Shown piece by piece: positions 34,002 to 41,834 of a stretch of DNA of 64,000 nt. This DNA comes from DASSUW01 sp963835525 (lineage in GTDB: Bacteria > Actinomycetota > Thermoleophilia > Solirubrobacterales > Solirubrobacteraceae), in assembly GCA_963835525.1 (NCBI GenBank), contig CAWIFM010000001.1, positions 620,001 through 684,000 on the forward strand, written 5' to 3'. The notes under the pieces were generated by a model that was not told the DNA's origin, did not search any database, and worked only from the letters and a program-made list of their open reading frames with translations. The translations under genes and the position numbers were made by a program. Every line of letters begins with the position of its first letter. Position 1 is the stretch's first letter.

Positions 34002-34015
34002 TAACCCTTGGGTTA
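34002..34015. promoter_or_regulatory. Perfect inverted repeat in the ArgE / CBS divergent promoter
   Basis: TAACCC-TT-GGGTTA sits in the centre of the 37-bp space between divergent genes. It is short, AT-containing in a GC-rich setting and symmetric, as expected for a repressor operator overlapping both promoters. Confidence 0.4.
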
Positions 34016-34026
34016 CCGTACGGCTC

Positions 34027-34416
34027 ATGGCCAACACGAGGCTCGACGAGGCGGACGGTCTGACCGTGGCCGACGTCACGCACTCCCGGTTCAAGGCGCT
34101 GCCGCCGAGCGCGACGGTCGGCGAGGTGCGTGAGTGGTTCGAGGCGAGCGAGAGCCGGCAGATGGCGCTGTTCGCGGATGAAGACCGGTACGCAGGCTGC
34201 CTGTTGCGAGGCGACCTGGACGCGGCCGACCCGGCCGAGCCTGCCGTCGCCTACGCGCAGCGCAGGGCGACGGTCGCCCTTGACGAGCCCGCGGCGCGCG
34301 CCGAGGAGCTCGCCCTGGCCACGCCGGCCCGCCGCGTCCCGGTCGTCGACGACGAGGGGCGGCTGGTCGGGATCGTTGCCCTGACCGCCGATCTGCAAGG
34401 GTTCTGCGGGACATGA
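34027..34416 (+). CDS. CBS-domain protein
   Basis: A 129-residue protein made of a CBS pair. The first unit spans TVADVTHSRFKALPPSATVG to LLRGDLDAADP; the second runs to ARRVPVVDDEGRLVGIVALT. CBS pairs bind adenine nucleotides and regulate partner enzymes or channels. There is no attached catalytic domain. It stands alone after the divergent promoter, followed by a perfect hairpin and then the P450 gene. A link to the P450 operon or the M20 hydrolase is possible only by position. Confidence 0.75.
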   Translation: MANTRLDEADGLTVADVTHSRFKALPPSATVGEVREWFEASESRQMALFADEDRYAGCLLRGDLDAADPAEPAVAYAQRRATVALDEPAARAEELALATPARRVPVVDDEGRLVGIVALTADLQGFCGT

Positions 34417-34459
34417 GACTCAGCGCACGGCTGAGTCAGCAGCCGCGGTCGAGCCGCGG
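34417..34459 (+). terminator. Two consecutive hairpins after the CBS gene
   Basis: GACTCAGC-GCACG-GCTGAGTC (34417-34437) begins immediately after the CBS stop. CCGCGG-TCGAG-CCGCGG (34443-34459) follows. No T-run is present. It could end the CBS transcript or be an operator for the P450 gene, whose likely -10 TATAGG lies just after, near 34461. Confidence 0.4.
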
Positions 34460-34485
34460 GTATAGGATCGGCTCCGCGAGAGAGC

Positions 34486-35733
34486 ATGTCGGCGCCGGCG
34501 ACAGGTTGTCCAGTGCACGCGGAGTTCGACCCGCTCAGCGAGGAGTTCCTGCGTGACCCGTATGCCGTGATGGCGGAGCTGCCGCTGGCCGAGTCGCCCG
34601 TCTTCTATGCGCCGTCGCTCGACTACTACGTGGTCACGCGCTACGCGGACGTCGAGCGCGTCTTCCTGGATCCGGAGACCTTCAGCGCGGCGACCGCGCA
34701 GCTGCCGTTGATCCCGCTGCCGCCCGAGGTGGGCAGGACACTGCTCGACGGCGGGCACAAGCCGCAGCCGTCGATGGTGAGCCTGGACCCGCCCGCGCAC
34801 GGCCGGCTGCGCAAGCCGGCCGCCCGGGCGTTCACGCCGCGGCGCGTGGACGAGATGGAGCCGCGCATCCGGCGGACCGCCGCCGAGCTGCTCGACGCCG
34901 TCGACGCGAGCGGCCCGTTCGACCTCATCGCCGCGCTCGCGTTCCCGCTGCCGATGCGGATCATGTTCGGCTTCATGGGCGTGCCCGAGGCGGACTGGGC
35001 GCAGCTGAAGGAGTGGTGCGGGAGCCGCGCGAGCCTGGCCTGGGGGCGGCCGGCTCCCGACGAGGCGCTGCACCACGCGCAGCAGATGGTCGCCTACCGG
35101 CGGTACCTGCGCGAGCTCGTGGCGGTCAAGGCGACCGACCGCGGCGACGACTTCGCGAGCGCGCTGCTCGAGATCCACGACGAGGATCCGGAGGCGCTCA
35201 CGCAGGAGGAGGTCGCCTCGATCCTCTTCTCGCTCAGCTTCGCCGGGCACGAGACCACGAACAACCTGATCGGCAACTGCGTGCGGCGGCTGCTCGAGGC
35301 GCCGGAGCGGTGGGCGCGGCTGGTCGGCGAGCCGGAGCTGATCCGGGGCGCCGTCGACGAGATGCTGCGGTTCGATCCCTCGGTGCCGGTGTGGCGGCGG
35401 GTCACGAAGCGGCCGGTGACGCTGGGCGGCGTCGACCTTCCCGAGGGCGCGAAGCTCTTCCTGTGGCTGGCCGCGGCGGGCCGCGACGCCGAGGTCTTCC
35501 CGGACCCCGAGCGGTTCGATCCCGAGCGCGACAACTCGCGCCGGACGCTCGCCTTCGGGCGCGGCATCCACTTCTGCATCGGGTCGGCGCTCGGGCGCAT
35601 GGAGGCCGCGCTGGCGCTCGTGGAGCTGACCCGCCGCTTCCCGGGCCTGCATCTGGCGCCGCCGGACCAGGACGTGCCGTTTCATCCGAACATCTCCTTC
35701 CGGGGCCCGCAGGCGCTGTGGGTGGAGGTCTGA
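34486..35733 (+). CDS. Cytochrome P450
   Basis: A 415-residue soluble class I P450. The I-helix oxygen-activation motif is SFAGHETTNN, the ExxR pair is in DEMLRFD, and the heme-binding loop is FGRGIHFCIGSALGRME with the thiolate cysteine. SLDPPAHGRLRKPAARAF is the C-helix region. Such enzymes need ferredoxin and reductase, and neither is encoded nearby. The substrate cannot be predicted. A TATAGGAT-like -10 about 20 nt before the ATG fits a short leader. The next gene follows after 2 bp, so the two form an operon. Confidence 0.92.
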   Translation: MSAPATGCPVHAEFDPLSEEFLRDPYAVMAELPLAESPVFYAPSLDYYVVTRYADVERVFLDPETFSAATAQLPLIPLPPEVGRTLLDGGHKPQPSMVSLDPPAHGRLRKPAARAFTPRRVDEMEPRIRRTAAELLDAVDASGPFDLIAALAFPLPMRIMFGFMGVPEADWAQLKEWCGSRASLAWGRPAPDEALHHAQQMVAYRRYLRELVAVKATDRGDDFASALLEIHDEDPEALTQEEVASILFSLSFAGHETTNNLIGNCVRRLLEAPERWARLVGEPELIRGAVDEMLRFDPSVPVWRRVTKRPVTLGGVDLPEGAKLFLWLAAAGRDAEVFPDPERFDPERDNSRRTLAFGRGIHFCIGSALGRMEAALALVELTRRFPGLHLAPPDQDVPFHPNISFRGPQALWVEV

Positions 35734-35735
35734 GC

Positions 35736-36707
35736 ATGTCCAGCTCGTACGCCGCAACGATCGAGCAGGCGCCTCTGTCCCGACAGGAGCATTGCTCGGC
35801 GGACCCGGACCTGCTCGCGACGATCGGGCGTGCGCTCGGACATCAGGTGCGGATCATTCGGAACCCCACCGAGCGGGCGCTCTACACGGTCGGCGCCGCC
35901 GAGGGCGCGCCCGGCACGTTCGAGCCGATCGTCCGCATGGGCGACCGCGGCCTGGCGCGGCTGGGCGCCACCGAGGGATTCCCCGGAACCGTCGACGCGC
36001 GCGTCCCCGATGAGTCGCTCAGCGACGAACGGGCGGAGGCCGAAGGCGAGTTCGTCGAGCGGCTGTACGACAACGGGATCAATCGCGCCTTCATAGTGAT
36101 CGCCCCCCACGGAGGCGACATCGAGCGGCGGACCGACGACCAGGCGGTCTGCGTCCTCGCGGGCCTGCACGACAGGGCGGTCAGCGGCTGGCTCTGCCGC
36201 GGGTGGTCCGTGGGCGGCGGGGCGTTCCGGCACTGGCACATCACCTCGACCGACCTGCACGAGGCGAGCTTCCCGAAGCTCGCGCGGGTCATCGGTCGCC
36301 GGTTCCGGTTCGCGGTCGCGTTCCACGGGTTCGACGACGACGAGGTCCCGCACGACGTCCTCCTCGGCGGCATCGCGCCCGATCCCTTGAAGCTCGAGGT
36401 CAAGGCGGCCATCGAGGCCGCCGTCCCGTCGCTCGCGGTCCACATCACGCAACCCGACGAGAAGTACGGCGGCGACAGCAGCCGCAACGTCGTCAACCGC
36501 CTCGCGGCCGGCGGCGCGGCGATCCAGATCGAGCAGAAGCCCCACGTCCGGACCGCCCACGGGCGCGCCGTCGCCGAAGCGGTCGCGGGCGTGTACCGCT
36601 CCAGGCTGCCGCGTTTCGAGGGTTGCCGGGGCCGCGGGATCGCCTGCTACGTGAGGTGCGCCCTGCGCACCACCCGGCGTGACGCGCCTCCCTGCCCGCT
36701 CGCCTAG
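35736..36707 (+). CDS. Poly-gamma-glutamate hydrolase family protein (DUF867/PghP-like)
   Basis: A 323-residue protein. FIVIAPHGGDIERRTDDQA with metal-binding residues, then WHITSTDLHEASFPKL, then FAVAFHGFDD, follow the order of motifs in phage-type poly-gamma-glutamate hydrolases, which are zinc peptidases. No signal peptide is visible, so an intracellular gamma-glutamyl or related substrate is likely. An N-terminal extension of about 80 residues and a cysteine-rich end (FEGCRGRGIACYVRCALR) are not typical. It is 2 bp downstream of the P450 gene, an unusual pairing. Ends in a 4-bp overlap with the convergent cupin gene. Confidence 0.7.
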   Translation: MSSSYAATIEQAPLSRQEHCSADPDLLATIGRALGHQVRIIRNPTERALYTVGAAEGAPGTFEPIVRMGDRGLARLGATEGFPGTVDARVPDESLSDERAEAEGEFVERLYDNGINRAFIVIAPHGGDIERRTDDQAVCVLAGLHDRAVSGWLCRGWSVGGGAFRHWHITSTDLHEASFPKLARVIGRRFRFAVAFHGFDDDEVPHDVLLGGIAPDPLKLEVKAAIEAAVPSLAVHITQPDEKYGGDSSRNVVNRLAAGGAAIQIEQKPHVRTAHGRAVAEAVAGVYRSRLPRFEGCRGRGIACYVRCALRTTRRDAPPCPLA

Positions 36708-37321
36708 CTCTTGTGGATGTCCTCGATGCCCATGTGCTCGTCGACCGACCTGGCCCACTCGACCGAGGTCGGCGCGTCTCGCCAGTTGTGCATGGGGCCG
36801 CCCGTGACGGGGTCGAGGCGGGGGATCGGCTGGCTCATGATCCGCTTGAGCGCCGCTCGCAGCTCGGCGTCCGAGAGCTCGCCGTCGCGCAGCAGGTCCC
36901 AGTCGCGGCCCTCGGGATAGCCGCCGACCATCATCACGTCGTCGCTGCCGCCGAGCTCGGTGTGCTGCTCCTCGGGGAACGCCGTGTGCGAGACGCCGGC
37001 CGGCACGACGATCACGTCGCCGGCCGAGAAGAGCATCGGCTCCTGCGCGGCGCCGCCGAGCCGCAGCGGCATCGTTCCGCTGACGACTCCGAGCACCTCG
37101 TGGCTGGTCGAGTGGAAGTGGGGATACGGGTAGACGCCCCGCTCGGTCCAGTTGTTGAGCCAGTCGTTGCGCTGGAACGTCTGCTTCATGGCGGCCTCGA
37201 GATCGCCGTCGGGGCCCGCCTGCACGGCGTTGCGGTACACCAGCAACGGCAGCCGGCTGTTGACCACCGTGCCGTCGGGCGCGTAGTGATGCTCCTCCGC
37301 CTGGATCGCGACGTCAGTCAT
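36704..37321 (-). CDS. Cupin-domain protein
   Basis: A 205-residue protein with one cupin barrel. Motif 1 is PYPHFHSTSHEVLGVVSGTM (metal-binding histidines and glutamate). Motif 2 is in FSAGDVIVVPAGVSHTAFPE. The C-terminal 60 residues are helical. It resembles metal-dependent small-molecule enzymes or sugar-binding cupins; the reaction is unknown. The ATG at 37321 is 63 bp from the divergent substrate-binding lipoprotein gene, so they may share a control region. Confidence 0.8.
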   Translation of the reverse strand: MTDVAIQAEEHHYAPDGTVVNSRLPLLVYRNAVQAGPDGDLEAAMKQTFQRNDWLNNWTERGVYPYPHFHSTSHEVLGVVSGTMPLRLGGAAQEPMLFSAGDVIVVPAGVSHTAFPEEQHTELGGSDDVMMVGGYPEGRDWDLLRDGELSDAELRAALKRIMSQPIPRLDPVTGGPMHNWRDAPTSVEWARSVDEHMGIEDIHKS

Positions 37322-37349
37322 GGGCACAGCCTGCCACAGGAACGGGGCG

Positions 37350-37378
37350 TAACGTGAGGGGCTCAAGACAGGGGAGGA
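37350..37378 (+). promoter_or_regulatory. Candidate -10 and strong ribosome site for the lipoprotein gene
   Basis: TAACGT at 37350-37355 is a plausible -10. GGGGAGGA at 37371-37378 is an unusually strong ribosome-binding sequence 6 nt before the ATG at 37385. Confidence 0.35.
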
Positions 37379-37384
37379 GCCGTC

Positions 37385-38644
37385 ATGTCCAGCCGTCATC
37401 TGTTCCGCGCCGTCGCCGCCGCAGCGCTGGTGCTCGCTCTGGGAGCCTGTGGGAGCGACGACGAGGGAGGCGGCGACTCAAGCGGCGGCGGCGGTGAGCA
37501 GCTGACCATCTACTCCAGCCTGCCGCTCCAGGGAGCCGCGCGGGCGCAGGCGGTGGCCACGGTCAACGGCGCCAAGCTGGCGCTCCAGGAGGCCGGGGGC
37601 AAGGTCGGCGACTTCACGATCGAGTACCAGTCGCTCGACGACTCGACCGCTCAGGCCGGCGGCTGGGAGCCCGGCCAGACGGCGTCCAACGCGCGTAAGG
37701 CCATCGCCGACGACTCGACGATCGGCTACATCGGCGAGTTCAACTCGGGCGCCACGGCCGTCTCGCTGCCGCTCTTGAACGAGGCCGGCATCGCGCAGGT
37801 GAGCCCGGGCAACACCGCCGTGGGCATCACGTCCGACGATCCCGGCGCCGAGCCAGGCGAGCCCGACAAGTACTACCCGACCGGCAACCGCACCTACGCC
37901 CGCATCCTGCCAAAGGATACCTACCAGGGCGCCGCCCTGGCGGCGCTGGCCAAGGATGAGGGCTGCGCGTCCGCGTACATCCTCAACGACAAGGAGGTCT
38001 ACGGCTCCGGCCTGGCGAGCAACGTCGAGCTCGCAGCCGAGAAGGTCGGCCTCGAGATCAAGGGCAACGAGGGCATCGACAAGAACGCCCCGAACTACCG
38101 CTCGCTGGGCGCGAAGGTCAAGGGCACCGGGGCGGAGTGCTTCATCTACTGCGGCATCACCGCCAACAACGCGGTCCAGCTCTTCAAGGACATGGCCGTC
38201 GCCCTGCCGGAGGGCGCGCTGCTCGGGCCGGAGGGCGTGGGCGAGACGGGCTTCTTCGACTCGAGCGAGGGCGGCCTGCCGCCCGACGTCGCGAGCCGCG
38301 TGCTGGTCACGATCCCGGGCGTCGCGCCCGAGGAGTACCCGCCGGCGGGTCAGGAGTTCCTGAAGGCCTACGAGGCGGAGTACGACGAGAAGAACCCCGA
38401 CCGCTACGCCGTCTACGGCTACGAGTCGATGAGCCTGCTGCTCGACGCGATCAAGCGGGCCGGCGAGAACGGCGGCGATCGCGCGGCCGTCGTCGAGCAG
38501 CTGCTGGCGACCAAGGACCGCGAGGGGGTGTTCGGCACCTACTCGATCGACGAGAACGGAGACATCACGCTGACGCCGTACGGCGTCTACGCGATCGAGG
38601 ACGACCAGCTCGCCTTCGACCGGACCGTCGAGCCCCAGCTCTAG
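37385..38644 (+). CDS. Substrate-binding lipoprotein, branched-chain amino-acid (LivJ) type
   Basis: A 419-residue type I periplasmic-binding-fold protein. The signal peptide ends in the lipobox LALGACGSDD (acylated cysteine near residue 22), followed by a glycine/serine linker. Binding fold: LTIYSSLPLQGAARAQAVAT, then IGYIGEFNSGATAVSLPLLN, then NRTYARILPKDTYQGAALAA. Members bind leucine-type amino acids, amides, or aromatic and other ligands. No permease or ATPase gene is adjacent, so it is an orphan that must use a transporter encoded elsewhere or act as a sensor. It is divergent from the cupin gene. Confidence 0.85.
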   Translation: MSSRHLFRAVAAAALVLALGACGSDDEGGGDSSGGGGEQLTIYSSLPLQGAARAQAVATVNGAKLALQEAGGKVGDFTIEYQSLDDSTAQAGGWEPGQTASNARKAIADDSTIGYIGEFNSGATAVSLPLLNEAGIAQVSPGNTAVGITSDDPGAEPGEPDKYYPTGNRTYARILPKDTYQGAALAALAKDEGCASAYILNDKEVYGSGLASNVELAAEKVGLEIKGNEGIDKNAPNYRSLGAKVKGTGAECFIYCGITANNAVQLFKDMAVALPEGALLGPEGVGETGFFDSSEGGLPPDVASRVLVTIPGVAPEEYPPAGQEFLKAYEAEYDEKNPDRYAVYGYESMSLLLDAIKRAGENGGDRAAVVEQLLATKDREGVFGTYSIDENGDITLTPYGVYAIEDDQLAFDRTVEPQL

Positions 38645-39063
38645 ATCCCGGGGTCGAGGTCGATGCGCACGCTGAGCAGGTCCGTGCCCATGACACGGGC
38701 GGCGGTCGCAATCACCACCGGCATCGTGCGCTGGCGCGCTCGCGGGTCGTCGTCCGGCACGACGTGAGCGGTTCCGGTGCGCCAGCGGCGGCCGAGCTTG
38801 ATCCGGACGCTCGGGTCGGCCTGGAGGTTGCGCACATAGCCGGCCTTGTAGCCGTGCTCGGCGACGATCCAGCAGGTGTCGCCGTCGAGCGAACGCCCGA
38901 CCGGCGTGTGCCGCGGCTGGCCGCTCTTGCGTCCCGTCGTCTCGAGGATCGCGATCCCGGGCGCGGGCAGCCCGGCGTTCACGGCCGCCTTCACCAGCGG
39001 ATTGAACAGCCGTGCGCTGAGAAAGGTCGAGACTCGCCGCCGGTCGATCACGCGTCTCGCCAT
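38641..39063 (-). CDS. Nitroreductase-family deazaflavin (F420)-dependent oxidoreductase
   Basis: A 140-residue split-barrel protein of the DDN/DUF385 family. Motifs: ILETTGRKSGQPRHTPVG, then DTCWIVAEHGYKAGYVRNLQ and the conserved ADPSVRIKLGRRWRTGTA. Members use reduced coenzyme F420 to reduce quinones or nitro compounds, and are characteristic of F420-producing actinobacteria. The ATG at 39063 (MARRVID) is used; a GTG 15 bp earlier is also possible. It is convergent with the lipoprotein gene by a 4-bp overlap. Confidence 0.85.
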   Translation of the reverse strand: MARRVIDRRRVSTFLSARLFNPLVKAAVNAGLPAPGIAILETTGRKSGQPRHTPVGRSLDGDTCWIVAEHGYKAGYVRNLQADPSVRIKLGRRWRTGTAHVVPDDDPRARQRTMPVVIATAARVMGTDLLSVRIDLDPGI

Positions 39064-39110
39064 CGGCTCATTACACACCCTGGTCGCACGACTCCGATAG
39101 ACCTGTCTAC

Positions 39111-40244
39111 GTGAGCGAGCGACCGAGCTTCACCGTCGAGTACCTGGAGCCGGTCGAGATCGCCGCCGAGCCGCTCCCCGACGAGTTCTCCTCGTCCCGG
39201 CTGCGGCGCTCGCTGCTGGCCTTCGCCGCGGTCGTCGTGGTGGTGGTCGCCGCGGTCGCTCTGGTGCCCGGTCTCGGCTCCCTGCGCAGCGCGTTCATGG
39301 GCGCGCAGCCCGGCTGGCTGGCGTTCGCCGCCGTCCTCCAGCTCGGGTCGTGCGCGGCCTACGTGCTCGTGTTCCGGGGCGTGTTCTGCCGGCGCATGAG
39401 CTGGCGCACGAGCACCGAGATCGGGCTCTCCGAGCTCGCAGCGAACTCGGTCTTCTCGATCGGCGGGGCGGGTGGGCTCGCGCTCGGAGCCTGGATCCTG
39501 CGCCGCGGCGGCCTCGCCGCCGACTTCATCGCCCACCGCACGGTGGCGTTCTTCCTGCTGACGAGCCTCGCCAACGTCGTCTTCCTCGCGCTCGGCGGCG
39601 TGGCGCTGGCGACCGGCCTGCTGGACGGATCGCCGAGCTTCCTGCTCGGGCTGGTCCCCGCCGTGGCCGCCGCGGCGGCGATCGTGCTCGCGCTCGGGGC
39701 GCGCCGGCTGGCGGGGGCGCTCGCGCGGCGCTCGATGCGAGCCCGGCTCGCCGCGGGTGCGAGCGCACTCGGTGACGGCGTCGACGAGGCGCTGCGGCTG
39801 CTGCGGAAGCGCGATCCGGCGATCCTGGCCGGCGCCTCCGGCTACATGCTCTTCGACGTCGCGATGCTCGGCGTCTGCTTCGCCGCCTTCGGCAACGACG
39901 TCCCGCCGGTCGGCGTGCTGCTCGTCGCTTACATCATCGGCCAGCTCGGAAGCCTGATCCCGATTCCCGGCGGGATCGGCGGCGTCGACGCCGGCCTCAT
40001 CGGCACGCTCGTGGTCTACGGCGTGGACGCGACCGACGCGGCCGTCGCCGTGATCGCCTACCGCGGGCTGCTGCTGTTCATCCCGGCGGCGCTCGGCCTG
40101 CCGGCGCTCGCCGTCCTGCGCCGCCGGCTGCGCGCCGAGTCGCACGACATCGCCGCGTGCGCGCCCGGGGAGTCCGTGGAGGTGCTCGGCCGCGGCCTCG
40201 TGCAGCGACCCGAGCCCGTCGTGCGCCCGCTCCCCGCCCCGTAG
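39111..40244 (+). CDS. Lysylphosphatidylglycerol-synthase-type transmembrane (UPF0104/flippase-like) protein
   Basis: A 377-residue integral membrane protein with about eight helices. It has SELAANSVFSIGGAGGLALG, and near the end AYIIGQLGSLIPIPGGIGGV followed by AYRGLLLFIPAALG, the diagnostic segments of the MprF-type flippase domain. The synthase domain of MprF is absent, so it likely flips or moves a lipid made by other enzymes. GTG start at 39111. It is followed after 9 bp by the cNMP/flavoprotein fusion gene, so probably co-transcribed. Confidence 0.82.
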   Translation: MSERPSFTVEYLEPVEIAAEPLPDEFSSSRLRRSLLAFAAVVVVVVAAVALVPGLGSLRSAFMGAQPGWLAFAAVLQLGSCAAYVLVFRGVFCRRMSWRTSTEIGLSELAANSVFSIGGAGGLALGAWILRRGGLAADFIAHRTVAFFLLTSLANVVFLALGGVALATGLLDGSPSFLLGLVPAVAAAAAIVLALGARRLAGALARRSMRARLAAGASALGDGVDEALRLLRKRDPAILAGASGYMLFDVAMLGVCFAAFGNDVPPVGVLLVAYIIGQLGSLIPIPGGIGGVDAGLIGTLVVYGVDATDAAVAVIAYRGLLLFIPAALGLPALAVLRRRLRAESHDIAACAPGESVEVLGRGLVQRPEPVVRPLPAP

Positions 40245-40253
40245 GCTGGCTGC

Positions 40254-41834
40254 ATGTCGACCATCAGCCCGATCCTCTCCGCTTCGCAGCTCGAGAAGCT
40301 CGCGGCCCTTGGCGAAGAGCGGACGGCGGAGGCCGGCGAGGTGCTCTTCCGGATCGGCGACGAGAGCTATCCGTTCATCGCGATCCTCGAGGGCGAGGCG
40401 GCGATCCTCGACGCCGCGGGCGACGAGATCGTGCGCCACGGCGCGTCGGGCTTCCTCGGGGAGCTCAACCTGATGACGGGGCAGACGGTGTTCCTCACCG
40501 CGGTGGCGCTTCAGCCGATGCGCTACATCGCCGTCGAGCGCGACGTGCTGCGGCCGGTGCTCTTCGAGGACGGCCCGCTCGGCGACGTGCTGCTCTCGGC
40601 CTTCATCGCGCGCCGGGAGGCGCTCCAGACGCACCAGGGCATCGGAGTCGAGATCGTCGGGCCGCGGTCGTCTGCCGCGACCCGCGCGATGGTCGAGTAC
40701 GTGCGCCGTTCGCGGCTCCCGTACACGTGGCGCGACCCCGAGCACGATGCCGAGCCCGCGCTGGCCGAGCTGGTCGCGCGGATCGCGCCGGAGGAGCTGC
40801 CGCTCGTGCGGCTGCCGGGCGGCACCGAGCTGCGGGCGCCCAGTGGGGGAGAGGTGTGGCGGGCGCTGGGCATCGGCGCCGAGCTCGCTGCCCGCGAGGA
40901 GGTCGACCTCGTCGTGGTGGGGGGCGGGCCGGCAGGCCTCGGCGCGGCGGTCTACGGCGCCTCGGAGGGCCTGACGACGCTGGTGGTGGAGAGCACGGTG
41001 CTGGGCGGCCAGGCCGGCGTGTCGCGCCGGATCGAGAACTACCTCGGCTTCCCGGCCGGCATCAGCGGGACCGAGCTGACCGCGCGGGCCGTGACGCAGG
41101 CCCGCAAGTTCGGCGCGCGGATGGCCACGCCGTACCGTGCCGTCGCGCTGGAGCCGGGCACCGACCGACATGTGGTGCGCCTCGACGGCGACGTGGAGAT
41201 CGCGGCTCGCGCGGTCGTCCTGGCCACCGGCGCCGACTATCGCCGCCTTCCGGTGGCCGACCTCGAGGCCTACGAGGGCATCAGCGTCTTCTACGCGGCC
41301 GGGCCCCCCGAGGCACAGCTCTGCGGCGCGCGCCGGGTCGCGGTGGTCGGCGGCGGCAACTCCGCCGCCCAGGCGGCCATCTGGCTGGCCCGGGGCGGGG
41401 CGCTGGTGACGCTGCTGCACCGGCGCGCAGACCTGCGCGAGACGATGTCCGACTACCTCGTCGGCGACCTCGAGCGCCACCACGTCGCGGTCCGGGACCG
41501 CTCCGAGATCGCGGCCGTCCACGGCGACGACGGACAGCTCGAGGCGGTGACTCTGCACGGCGGCGAGCGGCTGCCGGTGTCCTACCTCTTCCTGTTCCTG
41601 GGCGCGTCGCCGTGCACCGACTGGCTCGGCTCCAGCGTCGCCCGCGACGAGCACGGCTTCGTTCTCACCGGCGCCGACGCCGGCGCGGCCGAGGCGCTCG
41701 AGAGCTCGGTGCCGGGTGTCTACGCCGCCGGCGACGCGCGGTCGGGCTCGCTCAAGCGCTGCGCGACGGCCGTCGGCGAGGGAGCCACGGTCGTGCGGCT
41801 CGTCCACGAGCGGCTCTCGCGTGTGACCGCCTGA
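40254..41834 (+). CDS. Cyclic-nucleotide-domain / thioredoxin-reductase-like fusion flavoprotein
   Basis: A 526-residue three-part protein. Residues about 1-130 form a cNMP-binding barrel (GEVLFRIGDESYPFIAILEG, then GASGFLGELNLMTGQ). Residues about 135-205 look like a short thioredoxin/glutaredoxin-like linker. The rest is a thioredoxin-reductase-like unit with VVVGGGPAGLGAAVYGASEG, VAVVGGGNSAAQAAIWLARG and GVYAAGDARSGSLKRCA. Where classical reductases have the redox pair CATC, this has VFYAAGPPEAQLC with only one cysteine. It is unlikely to reduce thioredoxin in the usual way. Nucleotide-gated electron transfer is an inference. Its 3' end overlaps LtrA on the other strand by 115 bp. Confidence 0.82.
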   Translation: MSTISPILSASQLEKLAALGEERTAEAGEVLFRIGDESYPFIAILEGEAAILDAAGDEIVRHGASGFLGELNLMTGQTVFLTAVALQPMRYIAVERDVLRPVLFEDGPLGDVLLSAFIARREALQTHQGIGVEIVGPRSSAATRAMVEYVRRSRLPYTWRDPEHDAEPALAELVARIAPEELPLVRLPGGTELRAPSGGEVWRALGIGAELAAREEVDLVVVGGGPAGLGAAVYGASEGLTTLVVESTVLGGQAGVSRRIENYLGFPAGISGTELTARAVTQARKFGARMATPYRAVALEPGTDRHVVRLDGDVEIAARAVVLATGADYRRLPVADLEAYEGISVFYAAGPPEAQLCGARRVAVVGGGNSAAQAAIWLARGGALVTLLHRRADLRETMSDYLVGDLERHHVAVRDRSEIAAVHGDDGQLEAVTLHGGERLPVSYLFLFLGASPCTDWLGSSVARDEHGFVLTGADAGAAEALESSVPGVYAAGDARSGSLKRCATAVGEGATVVRLVHERLSRVTA

